Positions 1 through 5,135 of a DNA stretch of 12,940 nt are shown here, piece after piece (positions within the stretch are counted from its first letter, which is position 1; each line of letters begins with the position of its first letter). A program made the position numbers and the translations under genes. Where the stretch lies: assembly GCA_905198475.1 (NCBI GenBank), contig CAJKCQ010000059.1, forward strand, positions 1 through 12,940, written 5' to 3'. Under the pieces are notes generated by a model, which worked only from the letters and a program-made list of their open reading frames with translations, ran no database searches and was not told the origin of the DNA. Source of the stretch: an uncultured Sutterella sp. GTDB lineage: Bacteria; Pseudomonadota; Gammaproteobacteria; Burkholderiales; Burkholderiaceae_F.

Positions 1-51
1 CGCCGCAAGGCGACAGGTCAGGAACCCCGCGACTTTAGTCGTCGGGAGTAG
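1..51 (+). CDS. tnpB: C-terminal end of a TnpB-like (IS200/IS605 OrfB) protein, partial
   Basis: Reading frame 1 from the window edge gives 16 residues, RRKATGQEPRDFSRRE, then TAG at 49-51. A basic tail of the form (G)QEPRDFSR-E, encoded by DNA that also folds into the terminal hairpin, is what many TnpB genes show at their 3' end, because the gene overlaps its own guide RNA. TnpB is an RNA-guided nuclease that cuts at the element's donor or target site and helps the element persist. Only the tail is in the window, so no RuvC residue can be checked. The call rests on the tail together with the hairpin at 26-46. A chance open frame over an unrelated hairpin is the alternative. Confidence 0.5.
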   Translation, partial: RRKATGQEPRDFSRRE

Positions 52-54
52 TCA
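1..54 (+). ncRNA. 3' end of a TnpB guide RNA (omega RNA) and right end of an IS200/IS605-type element
   Basis: Bases 26-34 (CCCGCGACT) pair with 37-46 (AGTCGTCGGG), giving nine pairs with one bulged T at 42 and a TT loop. This is followed by AGTAGTCA. The core GCGACTTTAGTCGT and the trailing TCA resemble the end of characterised omega RNAs such as that of ISDra2. A second small stem, CGCC-GCAA-GGCG with a GNRA loop, occupies 1-12. If the reading is right, the element ends near 54 and the guide would be the following host bases, about 55-74. The rest of the RNA lies upstream of the window. Confidence 0.5.
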
Positions 55-65
55 GATCCGACAAC

Positions 66-101
66 GGCCGGAAACCGCCCGACAAGGAGCGGCTTCCGGC
101 C
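66..101. repeat. Inverted repeat (hairpin) in the gap upstream of trhA
   Basis: GGCCGGAA (66-73) pairs with TTCCGGCC (94-101), and inside it CCGC (75-78) pairs with GCGG (89-92). That leaves one A-C mismatch and a 10-base loop. No run of T follows on either strand, so it is not a convincing intrinsic terminator. The remaining 55-257 gap shows no gene; it holds this hairpin and a CTAATCCG direct repeat. Confidence 0.45.
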
Positions 102-160
102 GGCTTCATATGGACCGGTTGCATTTGCTTACCGCTTTTGCAGAAAACAAGGGTTTTCAC

Positions 161-191
161 CTAATCCGCATCCCGTCAGCGGGCTAATCCG
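161..191. repeat. CTAATCCG direct repeat flanking a small hairpin
   Basis: CTAATCCG occurs at 161-168 and again at 184-191, 23 bases apart (about two helical turns). CCCG (172-175) and CGGG (80 bases upstream of the trhA start, 180-183) form a small stem between the copies. The position upstream of trhA would suit an operator, but I cannot assign a regulator. Confidence 0.3.
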
Positions 192-257
192 ACTCCAGAA
201 TGTGCTTCGTCTGAGGGCTCCGGCCTTCAGTGCTGAACTTTTTTTGGGAAGGGAAAC

Positions 258-962
258 ATGGATCGGTTGGAAAACGCTTCGGACAGCTCGGCCCTGCGCT
301 CGCTCGGCCAGTACAGCTTGGGCGAGGAGATCGCGAACGCCGTGACGCACGGCGTGGCGACGCTTCTTTCGATCGCCGCGCTCGTCTTGATGATCGTCTT
401 CTCCGTGCAGGAAAAGGCGGGCGCGGTCACGCTCGTCTCGACCGTGATCTTCGGCTGCGCGATGATCATCCTCTATACGATTTCGACGCTCTATCACGCA
501 ATACCGAACCTCAAGGCGAAGCGCGTGCTGCAGGTGCTCGACCACAGCGCGATCTACATCCTGATTGCGGGGTCCTACACGCCCTTCTGCCTCATCACGC
601 TCGGGGGTACGAAGGGCATCGTCCTCTGCTCGATCGTCTGGAGCACGGCGATTGCGGGCGCGGTGCTCCAGCCCGTGCTTCTCAAGGCCGCCGACTGGAT
701 CAACTGCGTGCTCTACCTCACGCTCGGCTGGTGCATCGTCTTTGTGGCGAAGCCCCTGATCGACGCGCTTCCCGCGGGCGGGCTCTGGCTTCTCGCCGGA
801 GGCGGGCTCACGTACTCGCTCGGGGTGATCTTCTATCTCTGGGAGCGGTTGCCCTACAGCCACGCCGTCTGGCACGTCTTCGTGCTCGCCGGCACGGCGC
901 TGCAGTTCTTCGCCGTGCTCTTCTATGTGATTCCGGGTGCGGGCGTCGCCGTCTCGGCTTGA
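258..962 (+). CDS. trhA: Hemolysin III / TrhA family membrane protein (PAQR superfamily)
   Basis: This 234-residue protein has the usual length and layout of the bacterial hemolysin III (YqfA/TrhA) family: a short soluble N-terminus followed by about seven hydrophobic segments, placing it in the inner membrane. Family signatures visible are EEIANAVTHG (23-32), STLYH (76-80), LDHSAIYILIAGSYTP (94-109) and SHAVWH (201-206). Ser76, His80, Asp95, His202 and His206 match the metal-site residues conserved in the PAQR superfamily. E. coli TrhA has been tied to membrane energetics and fatty-acid balance; the haemolysin name is historical and does not show toxicity. The ATG at 258 has a strong ribosome binding site, GGGAAGGG, five bases upstream. 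It converges on rpsT through a shared terminator. Confidence 0.9.
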   Translation: MDRLENASDSSALRSLGQYSLGEEIANAVTHGVATLLSIAALVLMIVFSVQEKAGAVTLVSTVIFGCAMIILYTISTLYHAIPNLKAKRVLQVLDHSAIYILIAGSYTPFCLITLGGTKGIVLCSIVWSTAIAGAVLQPVLLKAADWINCVLYLTLGWCIVFVAKPLIDALPAGGLWLLAGGGLTYSLGVIFYLWERLPYSHAVWHVFVLAGTALQFFAVLFYVIPGAGVAVSA

Positions 963-967
963 GTTCA

Positions 968-1020
968 CTCCGGCCGCCGGCTTCCGGGCTCTCCGTGCAG
1001 AAGGGCGCCCGCGGCCGGAG
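968..1020. repeat. Perfect 10-bp inverted repeat after trhA
   Basis: CTCCGGCCGC (968-977) is the exact reverse complement of GCGGCCGGAG (1011-1020), separated by 33 bases. It starts five bases after the trhA stop and precedes the terminator at 1037-1069. It may protect or shape the trhA transcript end; no function is shown. Confidence 0.5.
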
Positions 1021-1036
1021 CTTCACGCTGGATATG

Positions 1037-1069
1037 AAAAAGCCCCGGCAGAGATACCCGGGGCTTTTT
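1037..1069. terminator. Bidirectional intrinsic terminator between trhA and rpsT
   Basis: AAAAAGCCCCGG (1037-1048) and CCGGGGCTTTTT (1058-1069) pair perfectly over 12 bp around a 9-base loop. There is a T-run on the 3' side on both strands. It serves trhA (+) and rpsT (-), which converge on it. Confidence 0.92.
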
Positions 1070-1133
1070 CTAGATCGACGCCTGGTCTGCGCCGCCTGAG
1101 GGAACGGCGCTTCAGGAGTTCAGCCGAGCCGAA

Positions 1134-1406
1134 TTAAGCGGCGGCGGCCATCGCCTTGATTTCGGCGGAGAGGCGGCTCTTGTGACGGGCGGCGGCGTTG
1201 CGGTGCAGAACGCTCTTGCCGACCATCTTGTCCATCACGGATTCGGCAGCCTTGAAGGCTTCCTGGGCAGCAGCCTTGTCGCCGGCCGCGACGAGCTTGC
1301 GCACCTTCTTGATGGCGGTGCGGTACTGGCTGCGCTGGGCGGCGAGATGCAGATTGCGCGCGACGGTCTGGCGGGCGCGCTTGCGGGCTTGCTTGGTATT
1401 GGCCAT
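1134..1406 (-). CDS. rpsT: 30S ribosomal protein S20
   Basis: This 90-residue basic protein begins MANTKQARKRARQT, the S20 signature. It continues with the family's helical segments, including QRSQYRTAIKKVRKL and the C-terminal HRNAAARHKSRLS. S20 binds 16S rRNA early in 30S assembly, at the bottom of the body. Length and start match the family. A ribosome binding site AGGA (complement of 1417-1420) precedes the ATG by ten bases. The gene stands alone, ends in the shared terminator at 1037-1069, and is divergent from murJ. E. coli S20 represses its own translation; the long leader here (about 150 bases if the promoter at 1566-1594 is right) leaves room for similar control. Confidence 0.98.
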   Translation of the reverse strand: MANTKQARKRARQTVARNLHLAAQRSQYRTAIKKVRKLVAAGDKAAAQEAFKAAESVMDKMVGKSVLHRNAAARHKSRLSAEIKAMAAAA

Positions 1407-1455
1407 GTTTGAAATGTCCTAAAAATCAGTCGACGATCAAGCTTCCCTCTCCGGC

Positions 1456-1522
1456 TGAGCGGCCGCTCAAGGCGGTCCGCCCGGTGGGCGCCGGGGACGG
1501 AATTCATTGGGGTCCGCCCACT
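1456..1522 (-). promoter_or_regulatory. Structured rpsT mRNA leader with alternative pairings
   Basis: In the rpsT transcript sense, GGGCGGACC occurs twice (complements of 1511-1519 and 1474-1482) around one CGCCCAC (complement of 1484-1490). The CGCCCAC can pair with the upstream GTGGGCG (complement of 1515-1521, seven pairs) or, through its CGCCC, with the downstream GGGCG (five pairs, three-base loop), but not both. A perfect 14-base palindrome, TGAGCGGCCGCTCA (1456-1469), follows nearer the start codon. The pairings are seen in the sequence; a regulatory role is inferred. Confidence 0.35.
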
Positions 1523-1543
1523 TCGGAAACAAATCATCCGAAT

Positions 1544-1594
1544 GGGACGGCCGGAAAAGTCCTAGACTATAGCACCTTTTTCGGCGCGCTTCAC
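1544..1594. promoter_or_regulatory. Candidate overlapping divergent promoters for rpsT and murJ
   Basis: On the minus strand, TATAGT (complement of 1566-1571; five of six -10 bases) lies 17 bases from GTGAAG (complement of 1589-1594; three of six -35 bases). It would serve rpsT. CTATAG at 1567-1572 is self-complementary. A weaker plus-strand pair, GGGACG (1544-1549) and TATAGC (1568-1573) 18 bases apart, could serve murJ. Use of both would make the two promoters compete. Confidence 0.4.
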
Positions 1595-1657
1595 CTTGAA
1601 GGCGCCGGAAATCCGCGTCATTTCCGAAATTTCTCCCGATTCCCCGGCCGATCCCGC

Positions 1658-3196
1658 ATGTCGCTTCTCAAGTCCGCCGCCGCCGTCTCCGGCCTTACGC
1701 TCCTCTCGCGCATCACGGGCGTCGTGCGCGACATGCTCATCGCGCGCTTCTTTGGCGCCACGGCCGAGACCGACGCCTTCTACGTTGCCTTCCGGCTGCC
1801 GAACATGCTTCGGCGCCTTTTTGCCGAAGGGGCCTTCCAGCAGGCGTTCGTGCCGATGCTCTCCGAGGTGAGGGAGACGCAGAGCCCGGCGAAGACGCGC
1901 CGCTTCATCGACCACGTCTTCACGGTGCTCGCCTGTGCGGTGCTCCTCGTGAGCGTCCTGGGCGTTCTCGCCGCGCCGCTCCTCGTCTGGGCGATCGCGG
2001 GCGGCATGCGCGAAAACCCCGCCGCCTTCGACCTCGCGACGGCGATGACGCGCTTCATGTTCCCCTACATCGCCTTCATGAGCCTCGTGGCGCTCGCCGC
2101 CGCGGTGCTCAACACCCTGAAGAAGTTCGCGCTGCCCGCGGCGACGCCCGTTCTCCTCAACATCGCCTTCATCGTCTGCACGCTCCTTCTCGCGCCCCGG
2201 ATGGTGGAGCCCGTCTGGGCGCTCGTCGTCGCGGTGATCGGCGGCGGCGTGCTGCAGCTGGCCGCCCAAGGCCTCGCGCTCGCGAAGATGGGGATCTTCG
2301 TGCGCCCGCGCGGCCTGAAGGAGTCGCTCGCCGACCCCGCGGTGCGGCGCGTGATGACCCTGATGCTCCCGGCGCTCTTCGGCGTCGGCGTCGCGCAGCT
2401 CTCGATTCTCATCAACACCAACATCGCCTCGCGCCTCGGGCACGGCGCGGTGACGTGGCTCAACTACGCCGACCGCCTGATGGAGTTCCCGACGGCGCTC
2501 CTCGGGGTCGCGCTCGGGACGGTGCTGCTGCCGGGCCTTTCCGCTGCCCACACCAAGGGCGACGCCGTGCGCTACAACTCGCTCCTCGACCACGGCCTGA
2601 GGCTGGTGGTCCTGGTGGGCGTTCCCGCGAGCATCGGGCTCTGGCTCACGGCGGACGCGCTCGTGAGCTTCCTCTTCCAGGGCCGGAACTTCACGCCGGA
2701 AGACGTGGCGCAGACCGCGGTGGCGGTCGTGGGCTACGCGGTGGGGCTGATGGGCCTGATCGGACTCAAAATCATCGCCCCGGCCTTCTATGCGCGCAAG
2801 GACATCCGCACGCCCGTGAAGGCGGCCTTCGCCTCCCTTATCTGCGTGCAGCTCATCAACTGCGTCGCCGTTCCCTTCTTCGCCCACGCGGGGCTTGCGC
2901 TTTCGGTGGGCCTCGGGAGCGTGGTGAACGCCCTGGCGCTTCTCGTGATCCTGCGCCGGCGCGGGATCTACCGCCCCTGCGCGGGGTGGCTCAAGGCGGT
3001 GCTCCGAATCGCCGCCGCGAGCGCAGCGATGGGCGCCGCCCTCTGGTGGGCGCAGCGCGGAGTGGACTGGACGGCGCTCGGTTGGAGCGTGCGCGCCGCG
3101 GGCGTGCTCGGGCTCGTCGCGGGTGCGGCAGTGCTCTACTTCGGCGTCCTCTTTGCGCTCGGCTGGCGCGCGCGGGATCTGCGGCCCGCGCGCTGA
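1658..3196 (+). CDS. murJ: Lipid II flippase MurJ (MviN)
   Basis: MurJ moves lipid II across the inner membrane during peptidoglycan synthesis. From the ATG at 1658 the protein is 512 residues, about the E. coli length. Its N-terminus puts Arg18, Arg24, Asp25, Asp39, Arg52 and Glu57 at the E. coli numbering of the essential cavity residues, so the frame's 83 residues upstream of this ATG are not part of it. SRITGVVRDM (17-26), ETDAFYVAFRLPN (37-49), FAEGAFQQAFVP (55-66) and YADRLMEFP (270-278, with Arg273 corresponding to E. coli Arg270) are typical. Many hydrophobic segments fit the 14-helix MOP-exporter fold. No clear Shine-Dalgarno sequence precedes the ATG. It converges on the 104-aa gene with only 27 bases between stops and no visible terminator. 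Confidence 0.96.
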   Translation: MSLLKSAAAVSGLTLLSRITGVVRDMLIARFFGATAETDAFYVAFRLPNMLRRLFAEGAFQQAFVPMLSEVRETQSPAKTRRFIDHVFTVLACAVLLVSVLGVLAAPLLVWAIAGGMRENPAAFDLATAMTRFMFPYIAFMSLVALAAAVLNTLKKFALPAATPVLLNIAFIVCTLLLAPRMVEPVWALVVAVIGGGVLQLAAQGLALAKMGIFVRPRGLKESLADPAVRRVMTLMLPALFGVGVAQLSILINTNIASRLGHGAVTWLNYADRLMEFPTALLGVALGTVLLPGLSAAHTKGDAVRYNSLLDHGLRLVVLVGVPASIGLWLTADALVSFLFQGRNFTPEDVAQTAVAVVGYAVGLMGLIGLKIIAPAFYARKDIRTPVKAAFASLICVQLINCVAVPFFAHAGLALSVGLGSVVNALALLVILRRRGIYRPCAGWLKAVLRIAAASAAMGAALWWAQRGVDWTALGWSVRAAGVLGLVAGAAVLYFGVLFALGWRARDLRPAR

Positions 3197-3223
3197 CGGG
3201 CCTTCGGCGGTCCGGGGAGAAAC

Positions 3224-3538
3224 TCAGCGCCCGGCGGCGTCCGTTTCCTCGGCCTCTTCGGCCTCGGCCGCCTCGAGCTCCTCGACGGTGAGGAAGGGCA
3301 TGTCGGCGGGCCAGGCGATGAGCGCGTCCTCGCTCATCACGTTGAGCGCCTCGGGGCCGAGCTCGGCCGTGTTGACGGCGTAGTTGAGCTTCGCGTACGC
3401 GGCGACGAGGTCGCGGCGGAGGATCTCCGCGGCGGTTTCGGAATCGGGATGGTCTTCGAGCTTCGTGACGGCCTCGGCGAGGGCGTCCTGAGCGTCGATG
3501 AGGGTGGCGAGGAGCCAGTCGGCGGAGACTTCGGACAT
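3224..3538 (-). CDS. Unrecognised small acidic helical protein (104 aa)
   Basis: I do not recognise this family. The protein begins MSEVSADWLLATLIDAQDALAEAVTKL. It is predicted by eye to be mostly helical, soluble and strongly acidic, ending in an Ala/Glu stretch (EELEAAEAEEAEETDAAGR, 86-104). There is no signal peptide, membrane segment or cysteine. A ribosome binding site AAAGG (complement of 3547-3551) sits eight bases before the ATG, and codon use is GC3-rich like its neighbours, both supporting a real gene. It converges on murJ and is divergent from the 413-aa gene across 254 bp, so the two could share control. A small protein-binding or adaptor role is possible but not shown. Confidence 0.75.
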   Translation of the reverse strand: MSEVSADWLLATLIDAQDALAEAVTKLEDHPDSETAAEILRRDLVAAYAKLNYAVNTAELGPEALNVMSEDALIAWPADMPFLTVEELEAAEAEEAEETDAAGR

Positions 3539-3678
3539 CTGTGGTGCCTTTGCTGAAGGGTTGGCGCGTTCCCGTGGGGAGCGCGGAGAAGAATTTCGGT
3601 CGGCCGCAATGTTAAGCGATCCGCGCCGCGGCCCCGCCGCTTCCTGAGGGATTTCCCGCGGGACCGCTCCCGGCGCAA

Positions 3679-3706
3679 TCGACGCTTAAGGATCGGTTCA
3701 TAGACT
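3679..3706 (+). promoter_or_regulatory. Candidate promoter for the 413-aa gene
   Basis: TCGACG (3679-3684; four of six -35 bases) and TAGACT (3701-3706; four of six -10 bases) lie 16 bases apart in the 254-bp gap between the two divergent orphan genes. This is the only plausible pair I found there. The rest of the gap (3539-3792) shows no gene. Confidence 0.25.
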
Positions 3707-3792
3707 CGGAAGCGCGAACGAAAAAGAACCTGAAGGCGCGCGCAGGGACCCCGACGGTCCGCACGCCCTCCGCAGAAGGACCCTCAGCCACC

Positions 3793-5034
3793 ATGCCGAA
3801 GAGCAAGACCAGCCCGCGCCGCGCGCGCAAGCTTGCGCAACGCCGCGCCGACAATCGGCGCCCCTCCCAGCCGATCACCTACGTCGAGATGCTCGACCGC
3901 CTGCGCGAAACGCTCAACGCGCGCTTCTACGAGGAGCAGGGCTTTGCGCACCTCGAGATCCTCGCGGCGAACTACAGCGGCCCCGTGACGAAGGGCGACC
4001 TCTCGAACTACTTTGAGCTCCAGCACTTCTTCATCGGCATGACCGTGGCGCTCTGCGACGCGGTGCGCGCCTCGACCAAGATGACCATGGAGCAGCGCGA
4101 GGACGCCTGCGCCGCGGTCGCGTACGTCGTTGCGGCGACGCTCCTCGACCTGCGCGAAGACTTCCGCGACGTCTCGGGTTGGATGGGCCCGAAGGTTCTG
4201 AAGGCGCTGCGCGAGCGGTGGGGCATTGCGAAGATGCGCGCCGCGGGCATCGAGGAGGCCGGGCGTTCGATGGACGACCGGAGCCTCGCGTGCTACTTCG
4301 GCATGGACTTCGTGATGACGCTCCTCGACATGACGGGCGAGCTCGCCGAACGCGGATCGGGCTCCGTCATTTCAGTGTCGACCTGCAAGGACCAGGTGGT
4401 CACGGCCTTCACGAGCTACGCGACCGCAAACGCCGCCCTCGCGGGCGACCGCCTCGTCGACCTCGAGACGGTCTTTGAGGAGAGCGCCGTTTCGGATGAA
4501 TTCCGACAGGACTATCCGGACTGGACGCCCGAACCCGCCGACGGCCTGAACGAAGTCCTCCTCGGCTACAACGCGCTCTCCGACGCCGACGCGGCGTTCC
4601 TCGAGAAGCTGGTTGCCGACCCGTACTTCCTCCACGACATGCGCGCGCTCTACGTGCGCGAGGGCAGCGAGGAAATCCCGCAGGGCCGCCGCGAGGAGAT
4701 CGTGATGGGGTATGCGCTGCGCTACGGGCCGCGCTCCACCGCGGCCTTCGCCGCGGGCCGCGACCCTACGGAGGCGGAGATGGACCTCGACGCCGAGACG
4801 ATCAACCTCTTCGTGATGACGACGCTCCTCGCCGCCTCGTCGGCCTTCGTGCCGGGCGTGGACGACGATCCGAAGGAGGGGCTCGAGGCCGAAGCCGACC
4901 GCCACGTCTACCGCGTCGCGATGGCGCCGAAGGTCGAGGACGTCTTCAAGACCTGGCAGGCCGGGCGGCTTGCCGCCGATCCCGCCGAAGAGACGCCGGA
5001 GCAGCCCTCTGAGGAGACGCCCAAGGAAGGCTGA
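3793..5034 (+). CDS. Unrecognised cytoplasmic protein (413 aa)
   Basis: I do not recognise a family. A very basic N-terminus (MPKSKTSPRRARKLAQRR, 1-18) precedes a long helical body. That body holds Ala-rich helices around 82-120 and 166-185, a Trp/Pro stretch DYPDWTPEP (240-248), and a second helical region to about 392. The C-terminus is an acidic Pro/Glu tail with two EETP repeats (399-402 and 407-410). Cysteines at 88, 106, 167 and 198 are scattered, with no zinc-site spacing. There is no signal peptide or convincing membrane segment. The basic head and acidic tail suggest interaction with nucleic acid or an acidic partner, which is inference. A ribosome binding site AGAAGGA ends 12 bases before the ATG. 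GC-rich third positions match neighbouring core genes, so recent transfer is not indicated. Confidence 0.85.
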   Translation: MPKSKTSPRRARKLAQRRADNRRPSQPITYVEMLDRLRETLNARFYEEQGFAHLEILAANYSGPVTKGDLSNYFELQHFFIGMTVALCDAVRASTKMTMEQREDACAAVAYVVAATLLDLREDFRDVSGWMGPKVLKALRERWGIAKMRAAGIEEAGRSMDDRSLACYFGMDFVMTLLDMTGELAERGSGSVISVSTCKDQVVTAFTSYATANAALAGDRLVDLETVFEESAVSDEFRQDYPDWTPEPADGLNEVLLGYNALSDADAAFLEKLVADPYFLHDMRALYVREGSEEIPQGRREEIVMGYALRYGPRSTAAFAAGRDPTEAEMDLDAETINLFVMTTLLAASSAFVPGVDDDPKEGLEAEADRHVYRVAMAPKVEDVFKTWQAGRLAADPAEETPEQPSEETPKEG

Positions 5035-5062
5035 CGCCGCGGAGCCAGCTCGAAAACCCAAC

Positions 5063-5098
5063 AAAAACGCCCGGGCCTCTTCGTTGAAGCTCCGGGCG
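5063..5098 (-). terminator. Intrinsic terminator of the ABC-F gene
   Basis: On the minus strand CGCCCGG (complement of 5092-5098) pairs with CCGGGCG (complement of 5068-5074) over seven bp, with an inner CTTC/GAAG stem. Five T (complement of 5063-5067) follow. It lies just after the ABC-F stop. The hairpin may also slow plus-strand transcription from the 413-aa gene, but it has no T-run on that side. Confidence 0.85.
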
Positions 5099-5135
5099 CT
5101 GCTTTCTCCGGCGGGGGGAATCCGCCCGGACCAGA

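Noticed and set aside
66..101. Hairpin after the TnpB end as an intrinsic terminator
   Set aside because: No T-run follows the stem on either strand, so it is listed only as an inverted repeat.
119..166. A sigma70 promoter for trhA (TTGCAT or TTGCAG with CCTAAT)
   Set aside because: Only three of six -35 bases match and the best -10 is CCTAAT; too weak to list as a feature.
129..968. Minus-strand 279-codon open frame opposite trhA
   Set aside because: The product is an Arg/Glu/His/Asp-rich string with no fold-like pattern, a mirror of GC-rich codons of trhA, which is a clear family member.
1409..1657. N-terminal extension of murJ by 83 residues
   Set aside because: The extension reads through the rpsT leader and divergent promoter region. 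Starting at 1658 places the essential residues at the E. coli numbering.
1562..2887. Minus-strand 441-codon open frame opposite murJ
   Set aside because: Composition is almost entirely His, Arg, Glu, Gly and Ala as expected from the complement of GC-rich codons. It fully overlaps murJ, whose essential residues are intact.
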